A stretch of 45,191 nucleotides of DNA from Bacteroidia bacterium (GCA_030538215.1 JAUNUM010000010.1:1-45191); one strand, 5' to 3'. Counted from the stretch's first letter, positions 17,018-25,875 are shown. Made by a program: numbers and translations. Notes: generated by a model not told the origin, from the letters alone.

Positions 17018-17043
17018 GAAGAAATATATAGTGTATATTCTTC
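17018..17043. promoter_or_regulatory. Inverted repeat upstream of the winged-helix gene
   Basis: GAAGAAATATATA and TATATTCTTC face each other around 17030, an imperfect inverted repeat 37 bases upstream of the winged-helix start codon. It could be an operator, but AT-rich DNA gives such pairs by chance. Confidence 0.2.
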
Positions 17044-17140
17044 GTTTTATTGGAAAACATACAAAAGTTATATCTCTGCATTTAAAACGTTGAGATGGCT
17101 TCAAAAGTTCAACTAAAAATAGGCTTTTTTGTAAAAAAAA

Positions 17141-17980
17141 TTACGAAACTAGTATGATACTAAGATAGATATAAATTGCGGGAATGGCAATAAGCAGGCT
17201 GTCGATACGGTCGAGAATGCCTCCGTGTCCGGGAATAAGGCTGCCGGAATCTTTTACTTCGTAAGTTCTTTTAATAAGTGATTCGAACAGATCGCCCAGC
17301 GTACCGAAAAGTGCAGCAATAATACCAAAACCGATCCAAAAAGCGGAAGAGTAATCGGTGAAGAAAGTAGAAGAGAGAACAATGGCGGCTAAAACCGAAA
17401 ATACAATGCCTCCAATAAAGCCTTCTACGGTTTTCTTTGGCGAAATTCTTTCAATAAGTTTATGTTTTCCAAAGAGCGATCCCACCATAAAAGCTGCCGT
17501 ATCGTTCACCCAAATAAAAACAAAAATAGCCAACACAAAAGCGTAATAATACGTGTTAGAGAGAGTTTGATGTTGATAGGAAATGAGCATTAGCGTGGAA
17601 AGCGGCACAGTAATGTAAATTTGCCCGAAAACAGAATAGATGATAGTGTGAAGTATATCTTTTTGACTTGTAAAAACTACCGAAACAAACAGTATAAGCA
17701 AATATAATATGGAAATTATGGGTAATGCTATTTTGCAAATGTTTTCCAAATAAAGGTATGCCGATAGAAAGATAAGAACTCCGGATGCAATATTGAAAAC
17801 TTTACTGATGGCATGTGATCTGTTTTTTTCGACCATTCGGTAAAACTCGAACAATCCAACAGCCAAAAACACCCCGAAAACAGAGATAAAAGAGTATTTT
17901 CCCCCAAGAATACCAATCAAAATAACGGCAATATAAATTATTCCCGCTACCGTTCGAGTGAGCAAATTCTTAGAGTTCAA
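17141..17980 (-). CDS. cdsA: Phosphatidate cytidylyltransferase
   Basis: CdsA makes CDP-diacylglycerol from phosphatidic acid and CTP in the inner membrane. The 279-residue protein has about eight hydrophobic segments and the C-terminal family signature: GDLFESLIKRTYEVKDSG followed by LIPGHGGILDRIDSL. The conserved Lys/Asp pair and PGHGG..DR.D are intact. The gene starts one base after the stop codon of the DUF5606 gene, so the two are one operon. The expected length is 260-290 residues. Confidence 0.95.
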   Translation of the reverse strand: MNSKNLLTRTVAGIIYIAVILIGILGGKYSFISVFGVFLAVGLFEFYRMVEKNRSHAISKVFNIASGVLIFLSAYLYLENICKIALPIISILYLLILFVSVVFTSQKDILHTIIYSVFGQIYITVPLSTLMLISYQHQTLSNTYYYAFVLAIFVFIWVNDTAAFMVGSLFGKHKLIERISPKKTVEGFIGGIVFSVLAAIVLSSTFFTDYSSAFWIGFGIIAALFGTLGDLFESLIKRTYEVKDSGSLIPGHGGILDRIDSLLIAIPAIYIYLSIILVS

Positions 17981-17981
17981 T

Positions 17982-18437
17982 TTATTTTATTTTTCGTTGT
18001 TTTCCGTTTTCCGTTTCGGGTTCGGCAGGATTATCTTCGGTTTTTTCTTCTACTTGTTCAAAGTCGATATTACCGTCGATAAGTATGTTATACCAATTCA
18101 GCAATTTTTTGATATCGGAAGCATACACCTTATCGGTATCGTAGTTGGGAAGCACTTCTCCAAAATAACTAAAAAACTCTTTGTTGGACGATTTAGAGCT
18201 TAGAGCGGTTTTTGCGCCACTTTCTTTTTCTTTAATTTTCTGGAATACTTCGCGCAACGGAACATCTTCTTCGGTGGTGTAAATAGATACATCGCTAAGG
18301 GCAACCACTTTTTCAGTCAGATAAACGGGAACTCTTTTTCCATCGAGAAGCGACTCCACAATATTCAGATTTTTACTGGTAGAGATAAGTTTATATAAGC
18401 CCGGTTTTCCGGAAACAGATAATATTTTTGTTAGCAT
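17982..18437 (-). CDS. DUF5606 family protein
   Basis: The 151-residue product begins MLTKILSVSGKPGLYKLIS, typical of the DUF5606 family of Bacteroidetes. An in-frame ATG further upstream (18521) lies before the promoter and is rejected. The N-terminal part forms a small beta-rich domain, the middle has a helical segment (FFSYFGEVLPNYDTDKVYASDIKKLLNWYN), and the C-terminal tail is highly charged and disordered (EEKTEDNPAEPETENG). Function unknown. It is cotranscribed with cdsA, with one base between them. Confidence 0.8.
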   Translation of the reverse strand: MLTKILSVSGKPGLYKLISTSKNLNIVESLLDGKRVPVYLTEKVVALSDVSIYTTEEDVPLREVFQKIKEKESGAKTALSSKSSNKEFFSYFGEVLPNYDTDKVYASDIKKLLNWYNILIDGNIDFEQVEEKTEDNPAEPETENGKQRKIK

Positions 18438-18466
18438 ACTTCTTGTTTTTAGTTCAAAATAGTTTG

Positions 18467-18497
18467 CAAAAATACGCAGTCTTCGCCAAATATACAA
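18467..18497 (-). promoter_or_regulatory. Promoter of the DUF5606-cdsA operon
   Basis: On the minus strand TTG (complement of 18495-18497), 20-bp spacer and TATTTTTG (complement of 18467-18474). Transcription would start about 24 bases before the start codon at 18437. Confidence 0.55.
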
Positions 18498-18600
18498 CAC
18501 AACGCACAAATGTTTTTTCATGTGATGGTTATATTCGTAAAAATATGTAATTTAGCGTTTGGATAGAATAAATGGAGAATTCCCATAATAAATTGTAATA

Positions 18601-19776
18601 ATGAATAGAAAAATTATTTTCGCACTCGTGTTGACCGTTCTGTTTGGAGCGTGCAACAACAAAAAGGCACAAAAAGAAGATATGGATATAAACGAGAAAA
18701 AGATTGCAGCGGCAACCCCCGACGATATGTTTTTGCTGGTAGGAACTTATACTTCTGATGAAGGAAGCAGAGGGATTTACGTGTATAAATTTGATACGGA
18801 AACCGGAAAAGCAGATTCTCTCAGCTTGACAGAAGTGATAAATCCTTCGTATCTGGTGGTGAGCGCCGATGAGAAGTTTGTTTACTCGGTAGGAGAGAAC
18901 GGTGATGAAAATAGTGCCGCTCATGCTTTTGCATTTGATAAGAAAAGAGGTGTGCTCCAACTGCTTAATTCGAGCAATACCGAAAGTTCCGGTCCGTGTT
19001 ATATTGAAGTTGATAAAGCCGGAAAGAGTGTTCTCACAGCAAACTATGGCAGTGGAAGCATTTCATCGTTTCAGGTGAAAGATGACGGAACGTTATTACC
19101 AGTCAATCAAGTATTAAATTTTGAACCCGATGATACTGCTCGACAGAAAAGTTCACACCTGCACAGCATTCGATTTTCTCCGGATGAAAGATTCTTGTTT
19201 GCCACCGATTTGGGAGCGGATAAAATTTATCGTTACAACGCCATTGGTTCGGTTTTCGAAGGACAGCCGGCACTTTCAGAAACAAGTCTGAAAGAATTCT
19301 CTACTCCCGCGGGAACAGGACCGCGCCATTTTGATTTTCATCCCGGTGGCAACTATTTTTATGTGTTGGGTGAGCTGTCGGGCGATGTTATCGTGTATGA
19401 TTACGACGAAGGCGATTTAAAAGAAAAGCAAGTTATTGCCACCGATTCCGTGGAAGGCTCGCGCGGAAGCGCCGATATTCACGTTTCACCGGACGGAAAA
19501 TTTCTGTACGCATCCAATCGAATAAAAGAAGATGGCGTAGCCATATTTTCTATTAATCAAGACGATGGGACACTTACCAAAGTAGGTTATCAACCTACCG
19601 GAAAACATCCTCGCAATTTTGTGATTACGCCCAACGGAAAATTATTGCTGGTGGCAAATCGGGACGATAATGTAATTCAGATTTTCAAAATTGATAACCA
19701 AACAGGATTATTGATTGATACGCAGCAAAATATTTCCATTAATAAACCGGTTTGTTTAAAGTTTGCGGTGATGTAG
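18601..19776 (+). CDS. Lactonase family lipoprotein (YbhE/Pgl-like)
   Basis: A 391-residue seven-bladed beta-propeller of the YbhE-type 6-phosphogluconolactonase family. A lipoprotein signal ends at Cys18 (LFGAC), so the product should be anchored in the periplasm or outer membrane, unlike cytosolic E. coli Pgl. Blade motifs recur: DKAGKSVLTANYGSGSISS, RFSPDERFLFATDLG, FHPGGNYFYVLGE, HVSPDGKFLYASNR, TPNGKLLLVANRDDN. The membrane address makes a role in external sugar lactone hydrolysis more likely than in the pentose phosphate pathway. It is a single-gene unit, divergent from the DUF5606 gene. Confidence 0.88.
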   Translation: MNRKIIFALVLTVLFGACNNKKAQKEDMDINEKKIAAATPDDMFLLVGTYTSDEGSRGIYVYKFDTETGKADSLSLTEVINPSYLVVSADEKFVYSVGENGDENSAAHAFAFDKKRGVLQLLNSSNTESSGPCYIEVDKAGKSVLTANYGSGSISSFQVKDDGTLLPVNQVLNFEPDDTARQKSSHLHSIRFSPDERFLFATDLGADKIYRYNAIGSVFEGQPALSETSLKEFSTPAGTGPRHFDFHPGGNYFYVLGELSGDVIVYDYDEGDLKEKQVIATDSVEGSRGSADIHVSPDGKFLYASNRIKEDGVAIFSINQDDGTLTKVGYQPTGKHPRNFVITPNGKLLLVANRDDNVIQIFKIDNQTGLLIDTQQNISINKPVCLKFAVM

Positions 19777-19860
19777 AGAAATGCTCAAGATTTTAGTGTT
19801 ACATACTCTTTCATATTTCTGAAAAACAATCTGCTTTAAGATTTTTTTGAGAATAATTTC

Positions 19861-19868
19861 TATCTTTG
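19861..19868 (+). promoter_or_regulatory. -7 element for the PH-like membrane gene
   Basis: TATCTTTG, an exact TAnnTTTG match 22 bases before the ATG at 19891; a weak TTTA lies about 22 bp upstream. Confidence 0.45.
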
Positions 19869-19890
19869 TGGATATCTAATCGCAATTATC

Positions 19891-20301
19891 ATGGAGAAAA
19901 GATACAAAGTCTATAAGACAAAAATAGAACATATTCTGTATGTTGTAATCTCTTTATTAATTATCGGAAGTGCTATTTGGATGATTCTCAGTAAAGAATA
20001 TTATCTGCTTTTAAGTGTTTTTGCAGCATCAGGTATTGTTCTGTTTAGCCCACGTGAATATCGGTTAACAAAAAATGAAATGTTGGATGTTTTGTGTCTC
20101 TTTGGTAAAGCTTTTAAACCGATCTCTGTTACCCAGATTATTCGTGTAACTCAAAAGTCAAAAAACGAAGCTATTCTCGTTTATAACCGTGACGGACTGC
20201 GGGGCGATAGAATTTTGTGTTTATCCGAAACGGATATGAAGGTTTTTTTGGATGAGTTGAAAAAGCGTAATCCGGCAATTGAAATACATTTATTGACGTA
20301 A
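19891..20301 (+). CDS. Two-helix membrane protein with a PH-like domain
   Basis: The 136-residue protein has two transmembrane segments (about residues 13-33 and 37-52) and a cytosolic C-terminal part of about 80 residues with strand-rich content ending in an amphipathic helix (SETDMKVFLDELKKRNP). This resembles bacterial PH-like (DUF304-type) small membrane proteins. I do not recognise a specific family and function is unknown. It has its own -7 element and converges with the EamA gene 17 bases downstream. Confidence 0.65.
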   Translation: MEKRYKVYKTKIEHILYVVISLLIIGSAIWMILSKEYYLLLSVFAASGIVLFSPREYRLTKNEMLDVLCLFGKAFKPISVTQIIRVTQKSKNEAILVYNRDGLRGDRILCLSETDMKVFLDELKKRNPAIEIHLLT

Positions 20302-20318
20302 AAAAATCATTTTCTTTC

Positions 20319-21239
20319 TTAACCTCGAAGTATTTTCTCTTTATACAGTTGTACACGAGATTTACTCTGTGTAACAATATAAACACCCGTGAAAACAAGA
20401 ACGGTTGAAATGATTTTATCCCATCCAAACCTGTCCATTCCGATTGCAACAACGAGAAAAGAAGCAGTAATCGGCTGCAAATAATTGTACATGCTGATGG
20501 TAGTTGGGCGCAGCGTTTTTTGGCCGATAGGGATAAGCATATATGTGAAAAATGTAGCGAGCGCTACAACAAAACCAATCCGTAAATAAACACTTACATC
20601 AAAAGCAGCAAAGTTGGTTTCTACAATCGCTTTATGGCTCATAGGATAAGTCAGAATAGTGGCAAACAGAAACATCCATTTCATGGAAGTTATCGGCGAA
20701 TAGCGTGAAATCAGATTTTTGAATAGCGTTAAATAAAGCGCATATGATGTAACGGAAAATAAAACGAACATATTACCGATGAAATTTCCGCTTGCGCTCG
20801 TTTGCGAACTGCTCAAAATAAGCACCAATGCACCGGAAGCACCAATTAGCACACCAATAGTTTTTAACCACGTGATAGGCTCTTTTATGAAAATTGCAGC
20901 CAGCAGCATGGTGATAATGGGCGACAAGGTAACAACCAGCGAAGCATCGATGGGTGAAGTTTTGGATAATCCAACAATAAAAAACGTTTGATTAATCACA
21001 ATTGCTAAAACCGCAGAAAGGAAGAAGAGAAGAAGGTCTTTTCGTGGAACGAATTCTTTTTTCGTAAAAAGCGAAGCTACCCAAAACAGTGTAGCTGCGC
21101 CCATCATCCGAAAAAACGTCATCAAGAACGGATCCACAATATCGGGAATAATAGTTCGTGCAATGGGTATATTTAAACCGAAAACAATGCTTGAAACAAT
21201 TAACGCCAGATGACCGTGTCGTTTTTTAAATTCTGCCAT
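20319..21239 (-). CDS. EamA/DMT-superfamily transporter
   Basis: A 306-residue membrane protein with about ten hydrophobic segments in two homologous EamA halves (about residues 9-140 and 150-290). Typical segments are FGLNIPIARTIIPDIVDPFLM near the N-terminus and FVVALATFFTYMLIPIGQK in the second half. Substrates of this superfamily vary (amino acids, metabolites), and nothing here reveals the one used. The start codon abuts the stop codon of the DedA gene without a gap, so the two are cotranscribed in the run YiiX-like, M28, DedA, EamA. Confidence 0.9.
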   Translation of the reverse strand: MAEFKKRHGHLALIVSSIVFGLNIPIARTIIPDIVDPFLMTFFRMMGAATLFWVASLFTKKEFVPRKDLLLFFLSAVLAIVINQTFFIVGLSKTSPIDASLVVTLSPIITMLLAAIFIKEPITWLKTIGVLIGASGALVLILSSSQTSASGNFIGNMFVLFSVTSYALYLTLFKNLISRYSPITSMKWMFLFATILTYPMSHKAIVETNFAAFDVSVYLRIGFVVALATFFTYMLIPIGQKTLRPTTISMYNYLQPITASFLVVAIGMDRFGWDKIISTVLVFTGVYIVTQSKSRVQLYKEKILRG

Positions 21240-22001
21240 TTAAACTGTTTCTTCCTCTGGTGATTTTTTTCTTTTCTTTCTGATAAAATAACGAATAACA
21301 AAATAGAAAACAACTAAAATTAGCAGTGCAAGAATAATGTAACTCAACTCATGACTATATTCGTTAATCAGATCAGCTTGTCCGTGGGCGATATATCCTA
21401 CTAATGCCAATATGATATTCCAGATTCCGGCACCTAAAACCGTATAAATGGTAAAAGGCAGCAGATTCATCCGGGCTAATCCTGCCGGTAAGGAGATAAG
21501 TTGCCGGATTCCGGGAATTAAACGTCCAACGAACGTAGAGACTTTACCGTGTTTGTTGAAGTAATTTTCGGCCTTTTGTATTTTCTCACTACTCAAAAGC
21601 AATAACCTGCCGAATTTACTGTCGGCTATTTTGTAAACAATAGGTCTTCCCAGCCAAAGAGCAAGGAAATAATTTATATAGGCTCCTATCAATGCTCCCA
21701 GAGTGCCGAAAAGCACGACCAAAAAGATATTCAGATGACTTCCCGGTTTGCTGGCAATGTATGCCGCCGGGGGGATAACCACTTCGGAAGGAAAGGGAAT
21801 AAATGAACTTTCAATGGTCATTAAAGCAGTAATACTGCCGTAATTCATATTGTTTTCATACCAATTTTCTATTTTCTGAACCCAGGTTGTTTCACTTATG
21901 GAATCCGGTTGAACGGCGGGATTGTTAACTGCTTGTGCCGATACTGTTTGAGGCACCAGAAAGAAAACTGCTAAAACTATGCTTACGAATAATTTTTTCA
22001 T
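21240..22001 (-). CDS. DedA family membrane protein
   Basis: The 253-residue protein carries the DedA/SNARE-associated domain: FIPFPSEVVIPPAAYIA near residue 70, GAYINYFLALWLGRPIV, and GRLIPGIRQLISLPAGLARM. DedA proteins are envelope membrane proteins; several move undecaprenyl phosphate or other lipids. An unusual point is the cleavable-type signal sequence (residues 1-23, ending VSAQ) followed by a polar stretch before the first DedA segment. The start at 22001 fits this; an upstream in-frame ATG at 22121 lies inside the M28 gene and is rejected. Confidence 0.88.
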   Translation of the reverse strand: MKKLFVSIVLAVFFLVPQTVSAQAVNNPAVQPDSISETTWVQKIENWYENNMNYGSITALMTIESSFIPFPSEVVIPPAAYIASKPGSHLNIFLVVLFGTLGALIGAYINYFLALWLGRPIVYKIADSKFGRLLLLSSEKIQKAENYFNKHGKVSTFVGRLIPGIRQLISLPAGLARMNLLPFTIYTVLGAGIWNIILALVGYIAHGQADLINEYSHELSYIILALLILVVFYFVIRYFIRKKRKKSPEEETV

Positions 22002-22027
22002 CAAGTGGATTATTGATTTTAAGGGAG

Positions 22028-22035
22028 CAAAAATA
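22028..22035 (-). promoter_or_regulatory. -7 element for DedA-EamA
   Basis: TATTTTTG on the minus strand (complement of 22028-22035), between the M28 stop codon and the DedA start codon. It could give extra expression of DedA and EamA. No -33 element is seen. Confidence 0.35.
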
Positions 22036-22047
22036 CAACATTTTTGA

Positions 22048-23673
22048 TTACCTTTCTCTATAAAATTCAGAAGTTCTGTACCATTGCGGATAAGTGTTCT
22101 CGTTGGCAATCCGATAACCAATGCTGAAAAATAGTTGTGCGTCCTCGAAAAGTCCGTCTAATTTATCACGTTCCGGCACAAATTCATCCGATGGTTTGTG
22201 ATAAACATTTTTCCAGTAATGGATTATTTGTTGTAACGTTGCTTCTTTGCCCAGCTCTCGCTGATGCGTATAGCCTTTGGCAAAAAGAAAAGGAACGCCT
22301 TGTTTAAGAAACGGTAACTGATCGGAACGGAAAAACATCCCGTTTTCTGGATTCGGATCGTTGGCGATATATCGATTTTGTTTGTTGGCTTCGGTTTTCA
22401 GATATTCGTCAAGTTCAGAATGTCTGAGTCCAGTAACCGTTACGTCGCTAAATTTTCCGAGAAGCAAAATTACATCTGAATTAAATCCGGCAACGGTTTT
22501 CTCCATCGGAAAAACAGGATTTTGGACGTAATGATATGTTCCAAGCAAACCGGCTTCTTCAGCAGTGGGAATAAAAAACAACACGGAACGATCAGTCTGT
22601 GGATGTGCTTTGAATTCTTCGGCAATGGCTAACAACCATGCCATAGCAGCTGCGTTGTCCGATGCGCCGTTGTAGATGGAATCGCCGTTAACTGTTTGTC
22701 CGATTCCCAAATGATCCCAATGTGCTACGTACACGATAGCTTCATCGGGAGCGGCTTTTCCTTCCAACACACCTGCCACGTTGTGAGAAGTGCATTCTTT
22801 CCACGAATTGTGGATAGTAACGTTCAGTTTTGCGTTAAGTGAAACGGGTGTGAAATCCCGATTTGTTGCAGCAGTTTTTAATGAATCGTAATCGAATCCC
22901 GAACGGAACAGAAGTTCACGAGCCGACGATTGACTTATCCAGCCGCGAATTTTACAATTCATTTCGCGAAGCGAAGCATCGTTCAGGTAATATTCGGGAT
23001 TGGTGGCGTGGCTTGCAGGTACCGCCCACGGGTAACCGGCAGCTTCGTCTTCGTGGATAATGATACATCCGGCAGCGCCTTTTCGTTCGGCTTCTTCAAA
23101 TTTGTACGTCCATCTGCCGTAATAAGTCATGCTTTTTCCGTTGAAAAGAGTTGAATCTTCCGTATAGAATCCCGGATCGTTTACGAATACCATAATGGTT
23201 TTTCCGGTAACGTCTATATCGTTAAAATCGTTCCAATTGTTTTCAGGAGCATCAATTCCAAAACCCAGAAAAATAATTTCGTTGTTGGTAAGAGAAATCT
23301 CAGGAGTGAGAACAGGACTCCAAAGACTGATTCCGGTTCCATTTTCGAAATTCAAACTTCTCTGTTCATCGTTTATTACAATGGAATTGGGCGTATTTGA
23401 TGAAATTTTCACCAACGGAACTTCCTGAAAATAATTATTGTTAAAAGCCGGCTCAAGACCAATTTCTTTCATTCTTCTTTTCAAGTAGTTGATGGTTCGC
23501 ACTTCTCCTGCTGTGCAAGGTGCACGGCCTTCCATGCTATCGGCGGCAAGAATTGTGATGTCGTTTGCCAACATCTCAATATTCATCTTTTGCGTAGCGA
23601 TACCGCTCTCATTCTTTGTTTGACAAGTGGTAAGAATGAAAATAGAGATGAGAAAATATAATATATACCTCAT
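22048..23673 (-). CDS. M28 family metallopeptidase lipoprotein
   Basis: A 541-residue secreted aminopeptidase-type protein. A lipoprotein signal ends at Cys17 (FILTTC). Residues of about 150-250 look like an inserted protease-associated (PA) domain (GKTIMVFVNDPGF; ERKGAAGCIIIHE). The zinc site is intact: AHWDH (His318, Asp320), NGASDN (Asp339) and the TAEEAG pair (Glu372, Glu373), with later metal ligands in the FNSDVI and VYHKPSDEF segments. It would trim peptides in the periplasm or at the outer membrane. It starts 6 bases after the stop codon of the YiiX-like gene and is in its operon. Confidence 0.92.
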   Translation of the reverse strand: MRYILYFLISIFILTTCQTKNESGIATQKMNIEMLANDITILAADSMEGRAPCTAGEVRTINYLKRRMKEIGLEPAFNNNYFQEVPLVKISSNTPNSIVINDEQRSLNFENGTGISLWSPVLTPEISLTNNEIIFLGFGIDAPENNWNDFNDIDVTGKTIMVFVNDPGFYTEDSTLFNGKSMTYYGRWTYKFEEAERKGAAGCIIIHEDEAAGYPWAVPASHATNPEYYLNDASLREMNCKIRGWISQSSARELLFRSGFDYDSLKTAATNRDFTPVSLNAKLNVTIHNSWKECTSHNVAGVLEGKAAPDEAIVYVAHWDHLGIGQTVNGDSIYNGASDNAAAMAWLLAIAEEFKAHPQTDRSVLFFIPTAEEAGLLGTYHYVQNPVFPMEKTVAGFNSDVILLLGKFSDVTVTGLRHSELDEYLKTEANKQNRYIANDPNPENGMFFRSDQLPFLKQGVPFLFAKGYTHQRELGKEATLQQIIHYWKNVYHKPSDEFVPERDKLDGLFEDAQLFFSIGYRIANENTYPQWYRTSEFYRER

Positions 23674-23679
23674 GAATTG

Positions 23680-24342
23680 CTAATAGTATTTATAAACAAT
23701 ATCAATAATTGATGACTTTGACATATCCACGGGATTTGTTCCCGGTTTTCCTTCGGGAATTTCCAGTTGAAGTCCTGCAAAATGTTTTTCCCAGTATGCT
23801 TCTGTTTCTCCGGTTTCTTTGTTCTTAAATGTCATAGCAAGAGCCGGAAAGATCGGATTTCGCAAAGAATCTAAATAAGTGAAACGAACAAGTTCGGTAC
23901 AGTAATATGCATCATTTCCTTCTTCGTATGCGTAATCGTAAGGTCTTCCCAATTGTTCTTCGGCTTTCTCAACAGCAAGTGAAACAATGTATTGAAATTC
24001 TGGTTTTACTCTTCCCACAGCAACCAGCGGTTTTCCTTTTTGTTTTTCGGCTTTTTGCATAAATTCGTATAGCAGGGTTTGAATAATTCCATCGGAAGTA
24101 GTGGCTTCTATTACATATACATCTTTCTCTACAAACTTTACAATACCAACGTGAGAAAAAGGAATTTCATCTTTTTTAGATGTACTTTTTTTTATAGCAT
24201 CATTTTGCTCCGACTTACTTTTACCTACAATAAACAGCAAGTCACCGTCTTGGAGTTTATTGTAGCTTTGATTAGTGTTGCATGCCTGTAGAATAGCAAA
24301 AACGCACAAAGAAAACACAAATAATAAATTTTTTCTAGACAT
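23680..24342 (-). CDS. YiiX/YebB-like NlpC/P60 cysteine hydrolase lipoprotein
   Basis: The 220-residue product has a lipoprotein signal ending at Cys21 (LQAC). The hydrolase part is permuted relative to classical NlpC/P60, as in YiiX: LQDGDLLF (31-37), the His-bearing PFSHVGIV (His64) and the Cys-bearing YYCTELVRF (Cys148). Family members are amidase-like enzymes acting on peptidoglycan-related or lipid substrates. Being first in an operon with an M28 lipoprotein peptidase suggests periplasmic handling of peptides; this is inference. Confidence 0.85.
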   Translation of the reverse strand: MSRKNLLFVFSLCVFAILQACNTNQSYNKLQDGDLLFIVGKSKSEQNDAIKKSTSKKDEIPFSHVGIVKFVEKDVYVIEATTSDGIIQTLLYEFMQKAEKQKGKPLVAVGRVKPEFQYIVSLAVEKAEEQLGRPYDYAYEEGNDAYYCTELVRFTYLDSLRNPIFPALAMTFKNKETGETEAYWEKHFAGLQLEIPEGKPGTNPVDMSKSSIIDIVYKYY

Positions 24343-24362
24343 TTTATTTTCAAATTTTGCTG

Positions 24363-24393
24363 CAAATATAGTCTAATGTCACTTTTAGGCAAA
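24363..24393 (-). promoter_or_regulatory. Promoter of the YiiX-M28 operon
   Basis: On the minus strand TTTG (complement of 24390-24393), a 19-bp spacer and TATATTTG (complement of 24363-24370), a full match to the Bacteroidetes promoter pattern. The start codon at 24342 is about 15 bases after the likely start of transcription. Confidence 0.75.
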
Positions 24394-24597
24394 GCCTTTG
24401 CAACAGAATAAAAGCAAATAATTTGCAAAATTGTGAAAAATTATATCTTGCATTTTAAAATCATTGTTATTTGTGCGCTTTATGTAGTAGTCAAATCTTA
24501 TTTTGATTATACTTAACTTCTTAATGGTTACAGACTTTATCTGAGGATATTAAAAAAACGGTCTGAAAGAATCAGAAAAATAAGAATAAAATAAGAT

Positions 24598-24643
24598 TTG
24601 TAAAAACCTATCCGACTTTTGATGGATTCAAAACAGTTTCTAA
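24598..24643. repeat. Dispersed 46-bp repeat, family C, copy 2
   Basis: Second copy of the element at 13795-13839, same orientation, five substitutions and a one-base gap. It lies in the gap between the YiiX-like gene and pstS, upstream of the phosphate-operon control region. Confidence 0.75.
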
Positions 24644-24692
24644 GAGTAAAAACAGGTTTTTCAAGCAATTTTCCGCCCATAATCTTAACAAT

Positions 24693-24745
24693 TATGTAAC
24701 AAAAAAACAGTAGTTTTGTCACATAAGAATAGTACCTTTGTAACA
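24693..24745 (+). promoter_or_regulatory. Phased direct repeats (candidate Pho box) and pstS promoter
   Basis: The 9-mer T[AT]TGT[AC]ACA occurs at 24693-24701, 24715-24723 and 24737-24745, each exactly 22 bp after the last (two helical turns). The last two copies belong to a longer imperfect repeat (24707-24723 and 24729-24745). The third overlaps a consensus -7 element, TACCTTTG at 24733-24740. PhoB-type regulators bind direct repeats of 11-bp period with a TGTCA core, so this is a good candidate binding site for the response regulator encoded at 29201. Confidence 0.65.
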
Positions 24746-24771
24746 ATTTACAATCGGGCTCAGAGTAATAG

Positions 24772-25875
24772 ATGAAAAAAATACTACTGTTTTCGTTTAT
24801 CGTGCTTGTTTTAGGTTCTTGTGGTAAGAAGAATTCCTTGCCTAATGGCAACGTTGTTATATCGGGTGCCGGAGCCACTTTTCCCTATCCTTTTTACAAT
24901 ATCGTGTTTCGTAATTACATGAAACAAAACCAAGGTACTGCCGTAAATTATGGAGCTATCGGTAGTGGAGGCGGCATTAGAAGCTTGCGCGACCGATCGG
25001 TAGATTTTGGTGCGAGCGATGCTTTCCTTTCGGAAAAAGAATTAGAATCGATGCAAGCCGAAGTGATTCATATCGCCACTTGTATGGGTGGAGTAGTGAT
25101 GGCTTACAAACTTTCAGGCGTTGATAGCCTTCGATTAAACGGTGACTTAATTGCAGATATTTTTATGGGTAACATTACGAGATGGAACGATGCGAGAATT
25201 TCACAAGAAAATCCGAATATTAATTTACCCGATTTAGAAATAACATCCGTGTACAGATCCGATGGAAGTGGCACAACATTCAACTTTTCAGAATACCTGT
25301 GTTCAGTTAGCGATGAATGGAATCGAGATATGGGAAAAGGCAAAGCCTTGAAATGGAGTGCCGGAATTGCCGCAAAAGGAAATCCGGGTGTGGCGGGAAT
25401 TGTTCAGCAAACCGAAGGAGCTATTGGTTATATTGGTTCTGAATACGCGCTTACATTGAAACTTCCCATGGCAAAACTGAAAAATAAGGCAGGTAATTAT
25501 GTAGCCGCTACGCTCGAAACAATTTCTTCGGCAGCTAATATTAATTTGCCCGATGATATGCGCATTACGCTCACCAACTCTGCTGATCCCAATGCTTATC
25601 CGATAAGTGTTTTAACCTGGATTTTGGTTTATAAAGACCAACAATATGGCAATAGAACTGAGAAAGATGCTCAAGATTTAATCGATTTACTCGCATATAT
25701 GCTTACGCCTGAAGGACAGCGCGTGGCAGCACAAATCAACTTCGCTCCACTGTCTGAACAAGCATTAATGAAAACCCGAAAGCTTATTTCCGAAATTCAT
25801 TATAGCGGTAAAGTTTTATCTTCTCACAAATTAGACGAAGCCAGTTTAACAACAGATTCGCTTACAATTAATTGA
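24772..25875 (+). CDS. pstS: Phosphate ABC transporter substrate-binding lipoprotein
   Basis: PstS binds inorganic phosphate in the periplasm and delivers it to PstCA. The 367-residue protein has a lipoprotein signal ending at Cys17 (LGSC) and the phosphate-site loops GAGATFPYPFY (about 31-41), SGGGIRS and SDGSGTTFNFSEYL. The DFGASD segment is the central conserved strand. The gene starts the pst unit. The pstC start codon is one base after its stop codon. Confidence 0.95.
   Translation: MKKILLFSFIVLVLGSCGKKNSLPNGNVVISGAGATFPYPFYNIVFRNYMKQNQGTAVNYGAIGSGGGIRSLRDRSVDFGASDAFLSEKELESMQAEVIHIATCMGGVVMAYKLSGVDSLRLNGDLIADIFMGNITRWNDARISQENPNINLPDLEITSVYRSDGSGTTFNFSEYLCSVSDEWNRDMGKGKALKWSAGIAAKGNPGVAGIVQQTEGAIGYIGSEYALTLKLPMAKLKNKAGNYVAATLETISSAANINLPDDMRITLTNSADPNAYPISVLTWILVYKDQQYGNRTEKDAQDLIDLLAYMLTPEGQRVAAQINFAPLSEQALMKTRKLISEIHYSGKVLSSHKLDEASLTTDSLTIN

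Noticed and set aside
24537-24878. A 113-codon minus-strand ORF across the pst promoter and start
   Set aside because: It crosses the promoter, repeat and the start of pstS and shows no domain; it is a chance frame.
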